64,000 nt of DNA from Dactylosporangium roseum (GCF_025264685.1 NZ_CP073721.1:5137001-5201000); one strand, 5' to 3'. Positions 53,649 to 63,198 are shown, counted from the first letter of the stretch. Notes: generated by a model not told the origin, from the sequence alone. Program-made: numbers and translations.

Positions 53649-54046
53649 CGCAGCTCCTCGACCTCGGCCCCGACCAGGGCGGCGTAGGCGTGCGCGTCGA
53701 GCAGGTCGGGTGCGCCGGTGATCCGCAGCCGCAGCAGCCAGCCCCGGCCGTACGGCTCCGCGTTGAGCAGGCCAGGTTCGGCGACCACCTCGGCGTTGAC
53801 CTCGACGACGACACCGTCGGCGGGGGCGTACAGCTCGCTGACGGCCTTTGTGGACTCGATCTCACCGCACGGCTCACCGGCGCGCAGCGTGGTGCCGACC
53901 TCGGGCAGATCCAGGTACACGACGTCACCGAGCGCCTCGGCGGCGATGGCGGTCACGCCGGCGACGGACACGTCGTCGCCGATCGTGAGCCACTCATGGT
54001 CGGTGGTGTACCGCAGGTCACGGGGAATCGAAGGCATGGCACTCAT
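53645..54046 (-). CDS. gcvH: Glycine cleavage system H protein
   Basis: A 133-residue lipoyl carrier protein of the glycine cleavage complex: LRYTTDHEWLTIGDDVSVAGVTAIAAEALGDVVYLDLPEVG, lipoylated Lys67 in EIESTKAVSELYAP. The ATG at 54046 overlaps the stop of the gcvT remnant (ATGA); an inner ATG at 54037 has a better-placed GGAG. The P protein is not in the window. Confidence 0.93.
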   Translation of the reverse strand: MSAMPSIPRDLRYTTDHEWLTIGDDVSVAGVTAIAAEALGDVVYLDLPEVGTTLRAGEPCGEIESTKAVSELYAPADGVVVEVNAEVVAEPGLLNAEPYGRGWLLRLRITGAPDLLDAHAYAALVGAEVEELR

Positions 54047-54261
54047 CTCCGGACGAAGGGCATGGTGGCAACTTCCACGTCGACATGGTTGCCGCGCAGG
54101 CCGCACGCCGGCTCGGCGTACGCCATGGCTACAGCACCCCACACGGCATGGTGTTCGAGCGGCTCGCTGCTGTGCCGCAGCGGCGTCGTCCAGCCGGCGA
54201 AGGTGAAGGTGGCGCCCGGGACGCGGTGCGCGTCGGGGGGCGGACTGCGGTGCTCGGCCAC
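54043..54261 (-). pseudogene. gcvT: gcvT remnant: glycine cleavage T protein with a large internal deletion
   Basis: A 72-residue frame directly behind the glycine riboswitch. Residues 18-39 (TFTFAGWTTPLRHSSEPLEHHAV) match the N-terminal part of GcvT. Residues 43-72 (AMAYAEPACGLRGNHVDVEVATMPFVRR) match its extreme C-terminus. About 300 residues of the folate-binding body are missing, yet the reading frame, the GTG start with GGGAG and the coupling to gcvH remain. It cannot work as an aminomethyltransferase. The alternative is a real small protein that merely resembles GcvT ends, or an assembly deletion. Confidence 0.62.
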
Positions 54262-54301
54262 GAGAGGCTCCCTGGTGTTGATGCCGCGGCTGCGGCACCG
54301 A

Positions 54302-54485
54302 TGGGTGACCTCCCCGCTCTGTCATCGGAGCCTGAGAGCTTCACCGCCGTGCTTCAGCGGTTTGCACCGTTGGCGCAGGACAGTGTCCTGACTTTCCAGA
54401 GTCGCCTCGCCGCAGCGGTACCTGTGCCTGAGAGATTCCCGGGGAGGATTGCTCCTTCGGCGCCTCGAACGATCGAGGGCTCTCC
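54302..54485 (-). ncRNA. Tandem glycine riboswitch
   Basis: On the minus strand two aptamers in a row. The first has GCGGGAGAGC, GCCGAAGGAGCAA, AATCTCTCAGGCA and GACTCTGGAAAG. The second has the core GGTGAAGCTCTCAGG and GACAGAGCGGGGAGG. These are the conserved blocks of glycine riboswitches. It lies 41 bp before the gcvT remnant and should activate the gcvT-gcvH-glyA-sdaA operon when glycine is high. Confidence 0.9.
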
Positions 54486-54568
54486 CGCTGCGGGTCGACA
54501 GCCGATATGCGGTTGTGGTGCAGACCGTAGAGCTCGGATCGCCGCGCGTCAAGGCGCGCCGTCCGGCA

Positions 54569-55933
54569 TCAGTTCGCCTGGACGGTCACGGTCCGCACGG
54601 CGGTGTAGAAGTCCATCGCTGTCTTGCCTTGTTCCGGCGGGCCGTAGCTGGACGCCTTGGCACCACCGAACGGCAGGTGGAAGTCCACGCCGGTGCTCGG
54701 CGCGTTCACCTTCACCAGCCCGGTGTGCAGCTCATCGACAAGGTGCAGCGCGTTTCCCAGGTCTGCGGTGTAGACCGCGCTCACCAGCCCGTACGTGCCG
54801 GAGTTGGCCATCGCGACCGCGGTCGGCAGGTCGGCGGCCGACTGTAGCAGGCAGAACGGTCCGAACGTCTCGTGCCGGGCCAGCGCGTGGCCTTCGGAGA
54901 GCCCGCCGGCGAGCACCGGCGCGACGAGGTTGTCCGACGCGGTGCCGCCGGCCAGCACGAACCCCCCCGCCTCTCGGACCTCCTGCGCCGCGGCGAGCAG
55001 CCGGACGCGGGCGGCCTCGTCGATCACCGGGCCGCACGCGGTCTTCGGATCGGCCGGGTCACCGCAGGGCAGTTCGTCGATCGCCATGAGCAGCGCCTCA
55101 CGCAGCGGCTCGGTGGCCGCGCCGACGCTGATGATCCGGCGCGTGGCTGTGCATTTCTGTCCGGCGAAGCCGTAGGCGGCGGCGACGATGTGCCGGGCGG
55201 CGCGGTCGAGGTCGGCGTCCGGCAGGACGATCGCCGGGTTGTGTCCGCCCATCTCCGCCTGCACCGGGATGCCGGTGGTGACCGCCCGCGCCGCCACCAC
55301 CGTTCCGGCGTGCACCGAACCGGTGAACGACACGACGTCGGTGGTGGAGGTCAGCACCTGGCCTTCCGTCGCGTAGCCGGGAACGACCGCGACGAGCCCC
55401 TCCGGCAGCGCGCCGGCCAGCAGGTCGAACAGCCGGATGGCGCACGCGGTCGCCTGCGGCGCGGGCTTGAGCACGACACCGTTGCCCGCGGCGAGCGCGG
55501 GCGCGGCCTTCCACACCGGGATGGCGAACGGGAAGTTCCACGGCGTGATGAGTCCCGCGACGCCGCGCGGGCGGCGCCGGGTGTACAGCAGCCCCGTCCC
55601 GGTCGGCTCGAACACCGCACCCGCCGGGTCGAAGACCTGCTGTGCGTAGTACCGCAGGATCGCCACGGTGCGGTCCAGTTCGGCGGTCGCCTCGGTGACC
55701 GGCTTGCCGACCTCCCGGACGGCGAGCGCGATGAGCTCGTCACGGGCGGCGTGCACCCGCTGCGCCGCCGCGGTGAGCGCGGCGCCGCGTTCGGCGGCCG
55801 GGCGCTTACCCCACTCGCGTTGCACCAGCCGGACTCGCTCGACGGTGGCCACGACGCCGCTCATGCCGGCGGCAGGGACAGTGATGACGATGTCGTCCGG
55901 TTGCTGCGGTGACCGGCTCCGCACGGAATTCAC
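54569..55933 (-). CDS. 2-oxoglutarate semialdehyde (2,5-dioxovalerate) dehydrogenase
   Basis: A 454-residue NAD(P)-dependent aldehyde dehydrogenase. Catalytic Cys261 (GQKCTATRR), Glu227 (QAEMGGHNPAIV), Asn133 (TPWNFPFAIP) and cofactor Lys156 (VVLKPAP). In hydroxyproline catabolism this enzyme makes 2-oxoglutarate from its semialdehyde. The function is inferred from translational coupling to the hydroxyproline epimerase (GTGA overlap at 55930). The N-terminus is slightly shorter than usual. Confidence 0.85.
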   Translation of the reverse strand: MNSVRSRSPQQPDDIVITVPAAGMSGVVATVERVRLVQREWGKRPAAERGAALTAAAQRVHAARDELIALAVREVGKPVTEATAELDRTVAILRYYAQQVFDPAGAVFEPTGTGLLYTRRRPRGVAGLITPWNFPFAIPVWKAAPALAAGNGVVLKPAPQATACAIRLFDLLAGALPEGLVAVVPGYATEGQVLTSTTDVVSFTGSVHAGTVVAARAVTTGIPVQAEMGGHNPAIVLPDADLDRAARHIVAAAYGFAGQKCTATRRIISVGAATEPLREALLMAIDELPCGDPADPKTACGPVIDEAARVRLLAAAQEVREAGGFVLAGGTASDNLVAPVLAGGLSEGHALARHETFGPFCLLQSAADLPTAVAMANSGTYGLVSAVYTADLGNALHLVDELHTGLVKVNAPSTGVDFHLPFGGAKASSYGPPEQGKTAMDFYTAVRTVTVQAN

Positions 55934-56931
55934 AGCAGGAAGCCCTTCGGGAAGGGGTCGGTGGGATCGAGCAGGTACTGCGCCGTCGCGGTGATCCAGG
56001 CACGGCCGGTGATCGCCGGGATGACGGCGGGCCTGCCGGCCACGTCCGTCGTCGCGGTGAGCCGCCCGGTGAACCGGCTGCCGATGAACGACTCGTTGCG
56101 GAAGTCGGTGTGCAACGGCAGTTCGCCACGGCTGTGGAGCTGGGCCATCCGCGCGCTGGTACCGGTGCCGCACGGCGACCGGTCGAACCAGCCGGGATGG
56201 ATCACCATCGCGTGCCGCGACCGGGTGGCGTCCGAGCCCGGTGCGGCGAGATAGACGTGCCGGCAGCCGGCGATGCTCGGATCCTCGGGGTGCACCGGCC
56301 TGCGCTGTTCGTTGATCGCCGCCATGACGGCCAGTCCGGCGTCGAGAATCCTCCCCGCGGCACCGCGCTCGAACGGCAGCCCCAGCCGCTCCAGCGGCAG
56401 GATGGCGTAGAAGTTGCCGCCGTAGGCCATGTCGTAGCGGACGTCGCCGAAACCGCTGACGGCGACGGTGAGGTCGGCCGCGTCCAGGTACGACGGCACG
56501 TTGGTGAGCGTGACGTCGGTCGCGGCGCCGTCCTGAACGCGCACGTCGACGACGACGAGCCCGGCGGGGGTGTCCAGCCTGATCGTGGTGATCGGCTCCA
56601 CGACCGGGACCATGCCGGTCTCGACCAGGACGGTCGCCACGCCGATCGTGCCGTGCCCGCACATCGGCAGACATCCGGACACCTCGATGTACACCACGCC
56701 CCAGTCCGCGTCCGGGCGGATCGGCGGTTGCAGGATCGCACCACTCATCGCGGCGTGTCCGCGCGGCTCGTACATCAGCAGCGTCCGAAGATGGTCGAGG
56801 TGTTCGATGACGTACCGGCGCCGCTCGGCCATGCTGTCGCCCGGAATGACGCCGACGCCCCCGGTGATCACCCGGGTCGGCATGCCTTCGGTGTGCGAGT
56901 CCACCGCGTGGAAGATGTGCCTGGAACGCAT
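55930..56931 (-). CDS. 4-hydroxyproline 2-epimerase
   Basis: A 333-residue proline-racemase-family enzyme turning trans-4-hydroxy-L-proline into cis-4-hydroxy-D-proline. Both catalytic cysteines are present: Cys91 in MCGHGTIG and Cys254 in SPCGTGTSARMAQLH. This excludes the 3-hydroxyproline dehydratase subgroup, which has Thr at the second place. N-terminus FHAVDSHTEGMPTRVITGG. The ATG at 56931 has GGGAGG 9 bp upstream. It sits between a proline peptidase and the semialdehyde dehydrogenase, which favours hydroxyproline over proline as substrate. Confidence 0.88.
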   Translation of the reverse strand: MRSRHIFHAVDSHTEGMPTRVITGGVGVIPGDSMAERRRYVIEHLDHLRTLLMYEPRGHAAMSGAILQPPIRPDADWGVVYIEVSGCLPMCGHGTIGVATVLVETGMVPVVEPITTIRLDTPAGLVVVDVRVQDGAATDVTLTNVPSYLDAADLTVAVSGFGDVRYDMAYGGNFYAILPLERLGLPFERGAAGRILDAGLAVMAAINEQRRPVHPEDPSIAGCRHVYLAAPGSDATRSRHAMVIHPGWFDRSPCGTGTSARMAQLHSRGELPLHTDFRNESFIGSRFTGRLTATTDVAGRPAVIPAITGRAWITATAQYLLDPTDPFPKGFLL

Positions 56932-57003
56932 TTCGGACGGCCTCCCGGCGCCGGTTCGACGGTGATGGGTGGAGCGGCAGGGGGCGACGAACCCACCTCC
57001 GCG

Positions 57004-58416
57004 TCAAGAGGCGACGCGATGCATCCAGTTCTCGACGTCCGCGGCGGTGCGCGGCAGATCGGCCGACAGGATCCGGTAGCCGTCCTCGGTGATCAGGATG
57101 TCCTCCTCGATGCGGAATCCCATGCCGCGCAGTTCGGCCGGGATGAGCTCGTCGTCGGGCTGGAAGTACAGGCCCGGCTCGACGGTCAGGACGTGCCCGG
57201 GTTCGAGCACACCGTCAAGGTACCGGTCGGCCGGCGCCGCGGCGCAGTCATGCACGTCCAGGCCGAGCATGTGTCCCGACCCGCACAGGGTCCACCGGCG
57301 GTGGACGCCGGACTCCTCCTCGAGCGCCTCGGCGGCCGTGCACGGCAGGACACCGAGGTCTTCCAACCCCTGTGCGAGCACCGCCATGGCCGCCCGGTGG
57401 AAGGCCCGGAACGGGGCGCCGGGGCGCAGGCAGGCCAGTGCCACGTCGTTGGCCTGCCGGCACAGCTCGTACAGGTCCCGTTGCAGCGGGGTGAACCGGC
57501 CGGAGATCGGCAGGACCCGCGTGATGTCGGCGGTGTACAGCGTGCGGGTCTCGACCCCCGCGTCGAGCAGCAGCAGGTCGCCGTCGCGGACCGGGCCGTC
57601 GTTGCTGGTCCAGTGCAGGGTGGCGGCGTGGGCGCCGGCCGCGACGATCGAGTGGTACCCGACGTCGTTGCCCTCCACGCGGGCCCGCAGCCAGAAGACG
57701 CCTTCCAGGTATCGCTCCGACGTGCCACGTGCCTGCGGCAACGCGCGAACGACGTCCTCGAACCCGCGGGTGGTGGCGGCGACCGCGTGCTCCAACTGCG
57801 CGATCTCCCAGTCGTCCTTGACCAGCCGCAGCTCGTCCAGCGCCGCGGCGAACTCGGCGTCTGCGCCGCTGTCGTTCGCCGGTACCAGCCGGTCGACCCG
57901 CGGGTCCACGTCCCGCAGGACGAGCGTCGGCGCGGCCAGCCGCAGCTCATGCTCCAGCTCGGCGATGTGCCGGGTGGGAATGCCGTAGCGCCGCGCGCTT
58001 TCCAGCAGGGTGAGACGCCGGCCGTTCCACAGTTCGCCGTACCGGCGGTCGCGGTAGAACTCGTCGTCCTTGCGGTCGCTGCGGGGGCGCAGGAACAGTG
58101 TGGCGGAGCCGTCCGGCGCGATGACCAGGACGCCGTCGGAGGACTGGTCCGCGGTGAGCCATGTGTAGCCGGAGTGCGGGCGGAACCGGAAGTCGGTGTC
58201 GTTGCTGCGGCGCACGTCGCCGCCGGCCGGCACCACCAGGCGGTGGCCGGCGAACAGCGTGTGGAGCCGCTCCCGGCGTGCGCGCGTGTACGGCGCGACG
58301 GGGTCCGCGGGCAGGTCGGCCTGTTCGGTGTCCGCCCAGCCGGTTCGCATGAACTCGGCCAGGGTATGACTGACAGGGAGGTCATGGCTGCCGGTACGCA
58401 GAGGCGGCTGAGTCAC
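57004..58416 (-). CDS. Xaa-Pro aminopeptidase (M24B, PepP type)
   Basis: A 470-residue metallopeptidase that removes an N-terminal residue in front of proline or hydroxyproline. N-terminal creatinase-like domain with FRFRPHSGYTWLT. The five metal ligands of the pita-bread fold can be seen: LLLLDAGVE, TLYTADITR, GSGHMLGLDVHD, TVEPGLYF, RIEEDILIT. Cytoplasmic. The GTG at 58416 follows gaaggaac. Upstream of the epimerase gene by 72 bp, in the same direction, so it probably releases hydroxyproline from imported collagen peptides. Confidence 0.9.
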   Translation of the reverse strand: MTQPPLRTGSHDLPVSHTLAEFMRTGWADTEQADLPADPVAPYTRARRERLHTLFAGHRLVVPAGGDVRRSNDTDFRFRPHSGYTWLTADQSSDGVLVIAPDGSATLFLRPRSDRKDDEFYRDRRYGELWNGRRLTLLESARRYGIPTRHIAELEHELRLAAPTLVLRDVDPRVDRLVPANDSGADAEFAAALDELRLVKDDWEIAQLEHAVAATTRGFEDVVRALPQARGTSERYLEGVFWLRARVEGNDVGYHSIVAAGAHAATLHWTSNDGPVRDGDLLLLDAGVETRTLYTADITRVLPISGRFTPLQRDLYELCRQANDVALACLRPGAPFRAFHRAAMAVLAQGLEDLGVLPCTAAEALEEESGVHRRWTLCGSGHMLGLDVHDCAAAPADRYLDGVLEPGHVLTVEPGLYFQPDDELIPAELRGMGFRIEEDILITEDGYRILSADLPRTAADVENWMHRVAS

Positions 58417-58628
58417 GGGTTCCTTCCACGAGGTCGAGGTCGCGCTGGACGGAAAGCTGCTCCCGGTGACCCGGAAGCAGCTCTACCCCCCCCGGACCGG
58501 CGTGCGAGGTCCAGGATCGCACCGACGACACGGCTGGGCTCATCAGCCGCGACATAGGAATTCGCTATGGCTGCGCGCCGACCTTCTCGGCACCTCCAAG
58601 GTGCGGCGAACGACCCCGCTTGGACAAT

Positions 58629-58641
58629 GTAATGTGTTACA
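58629..58641. promoter_or_regulatory. Putative GntR operator in the pepP / peptide-binding-protein region
   Basis: GTAATGTGTTACA, part of the palindrome TGTAA-TGTG-TTACA. It matches the site at 48251-48263. It lies in the 299-bp region between two divergent genes of peptide use. Otherwise this region shows no gene. Confidence 0.58.
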
Positions 58642-58715
58642 GATAACATCGCACGCTGCGTAGAGATCAGAACCCGCACGGGGCCGCGCCGGCCCCGCCG
58701 AGACCGGGGGTCGCC

Positions 58716-60500
58716 ATGCAGGTGCTGCGCCCGACGCCGTCGGCAACCGTCCCGCCGGCCTTACCGACGACCACCCGACCGCGAACCGTCCCGCCGCCGA
58801 TCCGGCACGCGGCCCGGTCCGGGGTCGGTGTCATGCTCGTCGCCGCGCTCGTTCTGAGTGCCTGTCAGGACAAGCACGGCGACGACCGGCAGCCGGTCCC
58901 GCGCGACGGCGGCACCCTGCACGTGGTGATCGGTGGCGCGCTGGCGCACCTCGACCCGCAGCGCGTGTACGCGGTCACCGAGGCCAACGTCAGCCGGTTG
59001 CTGACCCGGACGTTGACCACGTTCCGGTCGGTGCCGGGCGCCGGGGCGAGCGAGGTCGTCGGGGATCTCGCGACGGACGCGGGCCGCCCGAGCGAGCGCA
59101 ACCAGGTGTGGGACTTCACGCTCAAGGACGGCGTGCGGTGGGAGGACGGCAGCCCGGTGACGTGCGCCGACGTGAAGTACGGCATCCAGCGCAGCTTCGC
59201 GCCGCAGTTCGCCGACGGGGCGCAGTATCCCAGCCAGTACCTGCAACCGAACCGGCAGCCGTACACCGGCCCGTTCGCGGCGAGCGCCGACGACGCCGGC
59301 TTGCGCTCGATCGAATGCTTGACGCCGCAGAGCATCCGCTTCCGTCTCAAGCAGCCGGTCGGCGACTTCGGCTACGCCGTGGCGCTGTCGGTGTTCGCGC
59401 CGGTGCCCGCGGCGAAGGACACGAAAGAGGCCTACGACCGCCGCCCCTTCGCCAACGGGCCGTACAAGGTCGAGTCGTCGACGGCGCAGGAGTTGGTGCT
59501 GACCCGCAATCCGTTCTGGCAGCGGCGCACCGACACAGTTCGGGGCGCACACCCCGACCGGATCGTGATCACCTGGCGCAACGACACCACCGTGGTGACC
59601 GCGAACCTCATCGACAGCGCCGGCACGTGGGCGGACACGATCGCGATCGACCGGGACGCGGCGCCGAACTTCGTCCAGCAGATCATCAACGATCCGGTGC
59701 TGGCCCGCCGGGCGGTCGTCGGCAGCACCGGCGGGGTGCGCTACTTCGCGCTGAACACGCGTACGATTCCAGACCTCACCTGCCGGCAGGCGCTCACCTA
59801 CGCGCTGAACAAGCGACGACTGCGTTCCGCGCTCGGTGGCTTCGTCGTCGGGGAGTTCGCCGCGACCATGCTGGCGCCGCAGTTGAAGTCGCACCGCGAG
59901 TTCGACCTCTACGGCTCACTCGCGAACCCGGACGGCGACCCGGAGCGCGCGATGCGGATGCTGCAGCAGGCCGCGGCGGACCGGCCGTGCCCGACCCGCA
60001 TCCGGCTGGCATACCCGAACTCGAGCGACGTCGCTCGGGCGATCAGCACCGTGGTGGAGTCGTACCAGCGCGTCGGGATCGAGGTCGTCCGCAGACCGTA
60101 CCCCTCGCAGTCGTACTACTCCACCGGCATCGGCAACCCGGCCAACGGTAACGACATGATGTGGGCCGGCTGGGTGCCGGACTGGCCGAACGGCTCGGCG
60201 GTGATCCCGCCGCAGTTCGACGGCCGGCACGTGCCGAAGGACGGATCCGCGGGCAACACCAACTACGCCAACTTCAACGACCCGCAGATCAACGCCATGA
60301 TCGACGACGCGCTGGCCGAGTCGAACCTGGAGCGGCAGTACCGGTTGTGGGGTGCGCTGGACGAGGCGATCCAGGCCAAGGCGGTCAGCATCCCGGTGTT
60401 CTACATCAAGGCGTTGCGGATGGCCGGCGCGAACGTGCGCAACGGATTCATCCATCCGCAGTTCGGCCAGCCGGACCTGTGCGCGCTGTACCTCGCCTGA
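58716..60500 (+). CDS. Peptide ABC transporter substrate-binding lipoprotein (orphan)
   Basis: A 594-residue family-5 binding protein (OppA/DppA type). Membrane stretch and lipobox VLVAALVLSAC-like GVMLVAALVLSACQD near residue 50. Family phrases: NQVWDFTLKDGVRWEDGSPVTCADVKYGIQRSF, NGPYKVES, LVLTRNPFW, RQALTYALNKRRL. No permease or ATPase genes adjoin it, so it must use a transporter encoded elsewhere. Divergent from pepP and convergent with the collagenase, which suggests collagen peptides as ligand. The ATG at 58716 gives a longer N-terminus than usual; a start at ATG 58833 is possible. Confidence 0.86.
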   Translation: MQVLRPTPSATVPPALPTTTRPRTVPPPIRHAARSGVGVMLVAALVLSACQDKHGDDRQPVPRDGGTLHVVIGGALAHLDPQRVYAVTEANVSRLLTRTLTTFRSVPGAGASEVVGDLATDAGRPSERNQVWDFTLKDGVRWEDGSPVTCADVKYGIQRSFAPQFADGAQYPSQYLQPNRQPYTGPFAASADDAGLRSIECLTPQSIRFRLKQPVGDFGYAVALSVFAPVPAAKDTKEAYDRRPFANGPYKVESSTAQELVLTRNPFWQRRTDTVRGAHPDRIVITWRNDTTVVTANLIDSAGTWADTIAIDRDAAPNFVQQIINDPVLARRAVVGSTGGVRYFALNTRTIPDLTCRQALTYALNKRRLRSALGGFVVGEFAATMLAPQLKSHREFDLYGSLANPDGDPERAMRMLQQAAADRPCPTRIRLAYPNSSDVARAISTVVESYQRVGIEVVRRPYPSQSYYSTGIGNPANGNDMMWAGWVPDWPNGSAVIPPQFDGRHVPKDGSAGNTNYANFNDPQINAMIDDALAESNLERQYRLWGALDEAIQAKAVSIPVFYIKALRMAGANVRNGFIHPQFGQPDLCALYLA

Positions 60501-60528
60501 GGGCGAAGGGTCGAGGCCGAACACAACA

Positions 60529-60563
60529 ACGCTCCCCGTGCCATGGTGCGGCACGGGGAGCGT
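60529..60563. terminator. Bidirectional terminator between peptide-binding protein and collagenase
   Basis: Perfect 14-bp inverted repeat ACGCTCCCCGTGCC / GGCACGGGGAGCGT with a 7-base loop between convergent genes. Confidence 0.82.
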
Positions 60564-60579
60564 CGCGGAGCGGGTGCGG

Positions 60580-63144
60580 TTAGTAGCGGGTGCTGACGGT
60601 GACGCCCGAGCAGGCGGTCTTGCCGTACAGGCTGATGTAGTTGTAGCCGGCGGGCGGGTTGGTGATGGTCAGGGTCTCGGCGTTGGTGGTGCCGGTGGAC
60701 GACCGGGTGAAGCTGCTGGTCGTCGCCCAGCTCGACGAGTTGTAGTACAGGTCGCAGTTGCCGGTGCCACCGCTGGCGGCGATGGTCAGGCTGGTCACCC
60801 CGGACGGCAGGTAGATGTAGAGGTAGTCGTAGTTGCCAGCCGTGGCGGAGCGGTTGGAGCGCTGGCAGTTGCGGTCCAGCGTGCGGGCGTCGGAGCCGGT
60901 GCACTCCGGCAGCGTGGTGCCGCCGCCGGTGGAGACCGAGATCGACTGGCTGGTCGTGGCGGTGGCGCCCTGGTTGTCGGTGACCTTCAGGGTGACCGTG
61001 TAGGTGCCGGCCGTGCTGTAGGTCTTGCTCGGGTTGGTGGCGGTGGAGGTGGTGCCGTCGCCGAAGCTCCACTGGCGGGACGCGATGCTGCCGTCGCTGT
61101 CGGTGGACAGGTCGGTGAAGCTGGCGGTGAGCCCGGTCGCCGAGACGTTGAACGACGCGGTCGGCGGCTGGTTGGTCGGCGGGGTGGTGCTGCCGCCGCA
61201 GTCACCGGTCGAGCAGCGGGTCAGCCAGGCGTAGAAGTCCGAGTCGTACCGGCTGCCGATGGTGTTGGTCAGGTAGGTCCGGGCGGTGGTGAACGCCCCG
61301 GTCCGGTAGTAGCCCAGCACGGTCATCATGTCGGAGCGGTGCGACTGGAGCATGTACCGCACGGCCAGGTAGCCCCAGTTGTAGATCCGGGTCTGGTCGT
61401 GGCTGTACGTGGTGTCGAACAATGTCCGCAACGTGTACGTGTGGTAGCCGGCCTGCGTCTGCGCACTGGTGTAGACCACGTTGCGGTACGAGTACGAGAT
61501 GTACTCGGCGAAGCCCTCGATCCACCAGATGGTCGGCGTGGTGATGTTCGCGTTGAAGTCGCCGTACATGTTGTAACGGCCGTCGAGGTAGTGCGTGTAC
61601 TCGTGGTTGAGGTTCCAGATCTGGAAGGTCGGGCGCACCCACTCGGCCTCGTAGGCGATGAACCGCGCCTGGTTGTTCGGGTCCGACGGGTTGCCCTCCA
61701 GGTACATACCGCCGTTGTTGGTGTCGATGCCGTAGATCGCACCGGCGTAGGTCTGGTAGTCGGTGCTGGAGTCGAACACCACGACCTCGATGTCCGTGTT
61801 CACGTCACCGGAGACCGGGCCGGGGTCGGACACCACGCTGTGGAAGTACGCGTCCTGCGACAGCAGGCTGCTGCAGGACGAGCTGAGCTCCGAGGAGGTC
61901 ATGCTCTGCGCGATAATCTTGATCGACGAGCTGCAGGTGTAGTTGATCGGCAGCACCGTGCTCATGAGCCGGGCGGAGAGGTTGCAGGTGTTGTAGTAGC
62001 TGCAGTTCGCCGCGTCGTAGTACTGCGTCATCTCGGCCACGCCGACCCACAGGGCCGCGGTCCGGCCGGAGATGTTGCTCATGTTCAGCAGTCCGAGGGC
62101 CAGCGGCCGGACGGTGGACTGCAGCGGGGCCTCCTGGAGGAACCGGCCCAGCTCCCGGCCCGCGTTCGAGGTCAGGAAGGCGTTGTCGGTACCCAGCAGG
62201 TCGAGGTGGCTCTGGGCGAAGTTGTACAGGTTGTCCAGCACGGTCCGGTCGGACTGCACCGCGGTGACGAACGCGGGGACCTGGTGGCCCCGGAACAGCA
62301 CGGTGTAGACGTTGTTGACCGCGTTGAGCATGTACCACGACGTGTTGTAGGACGTGTTGTAGTTCGTCAGCAGGCGGTTGACGACGTACAGGTAGCGGGC
62401 GTTCTCCTGGGCGCTGTCGATCAGCGTGACCGCCTCGGAGAGAGTCTCACCGTTGGCGTCGGTGACGTCCCAGGCGTGCGAGCTGGCGAAGAACGCGTCC
62501 AGGCCCGACCGGATGGCCGTCTGCAGCGACGCCCCGTAGGTACCCACCGAGGTGTCGTACCACTGCACGTAGTAGCCGGCACGTAGGTACAGCACCAGTT
62601 GCGGCATGCCCGTGCTGGAGTTGCCGGGGTAGCTCGACGAACCGTCACGCACCGCATAGGCGACGGAGGCCATCTGCGCCTCGCGGAAGGCGTAGTAGGC
62701 GTCGCTGCCGGAGAGGCTGAACAGGCTGTTGATGCAGTCGATCGAGGACGCCTTGATCTGACTCACCAGCGCCGATCCGCTACGGCTGGTGAAATCCGCG
62801 GCGCTACAGGTAGCCGCCGCCGCGAGGGACGTGCGGTCGGACGGGCGGGCCCGACGCGCGTTGTTGTCCTTCAGGTCGTAGTCGGTCCGGGTGGCGGTCT
62901 TCGACGACGGTTGCGGCGCGCGGCGGTTGGCCGGCTGCGCCTGCTTCGAGACGTGTTCGTCGCTGGTGGCCGGGTCGGCCGCGGTGGGCGGGGCCTGCGT
63001 GCTGTGGGGCGCGGCGGCCGCCCCGCCGGAGGGTACGGCCGGACCGGCGGCGGCCGGCACCGCCGCCAGCCCGCTCGCGAGAGCGAGCAGCAGCGCCGCG
63101 CCGGACAACCGGGCCATTCTTCGGCGGATCTGACTTGTGGTCAC
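60580..63144 (-). CDS. Secreted M9 (microbial) collagenase with PKD and PPC domains
   Basis: An 854-residue secreted zinc protease. Sec signal MTTSQIRRRMARLSGAALLLALASGLAAVPAAA. The M9 N-terminal activator region is about residues 115-400. Catalytic zinc site HEYTH at 514-518, in NLNHEYTHYLDGRYNMYGDF, with third ligand Glu543 in WWIEGFAEYI, the same order as ColG/ColH. A PKD domain (about 659-738, FTDLSTDSDGSIASRQWSFGDG) and a C-terminal PPC/collagen-binding-like domain (about 748-854) follow. The GTG at 63144 follows AAGGAG. It should cut native triple-helical collagen outside the cell. Confidence 0.93.
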   Translation of the reverse strand: MTTSQIRRRMARLSGAALLLALASGLAAVPAAAGPAVPSGGAAAAPHSTQAPPTAADPATSDEHVSKQAQPANRRAPQPSSKTATRTDYDLKDNNARRARPSDRTSLAAAATCSAADFTSRSGSALVSQIKASSIDCINSLFSLSGSDAYYAFREAQMASVAYAVRDGSSSYPGNSSTGMPQLVLYLRAGYYVQWYDTSVGTYGASLQTAIRSGLDAFFASSHAWDVTDANGETLSEAVTLIDSAQENARYLYVVNRLLTNYNTSYNTSWYMLNAVNNVYTVLFRGHQVPAFVTAVQSDRTVLDNLYNFAQSHLDLLGTDNAFLTSNAGRELGRFLQEAPLQSTVRPLALGLLNMSNISGRTAALWVGVAEMTQYYDAANCSYYNTCNLSARLMSTVLPINYTCSSSIKIIAQSMTSSELSSSCSSLLSQDAYFHSVVSDPGPVSGDVNTDIEVVVFDSSTDYQTYAGAIYGIDTNNGGMYLEGNPSDPNNQARFIAYEAEWVRPTFQIWNLNHEYTHYLDGRYNMYGDFNANITTPTIWWIEGFAEYISYSYRNVVYTSAQTQAGYHTYTLRTLFDTTYSHDQTRIYNWGYLAVRYMLQSHRSDMMTVLGYYRTGAFTTARTYLTNTIGSRYDSDFYAWLTRCSTGDCGGSTTPPTNQPPTASFNVSATGLTASFTDLSTDSDGSIASRQWSFGDGTTSTATNPSKTYSTAGTYTVTLKVTDNQGATATTSQSISVSTGGGTTLPECTGSDARTLDRNCQRSNRSATAGNYDYLYIYLPSGVTSLTIAASGGTGNCDLYYNSSSWATTSSFTRSSTGTTNAETLTITNPPAGYNYISLYGKTACSGVTVSTRY

Positions 63145-63198
63145 GCGATCTCCTTGGGGGTTTCGGCGAGCCGAAGGACGAACCAGCTCTGAGATGAT

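Noticed and set aside
54043..54261. Treating the small frame after the glycine riboswitch as a random shadow
   Set aside because: It has a good start site, lies exactly at the gcvT position and both ends resemble GcvT, so it is reported as a remnant instead.
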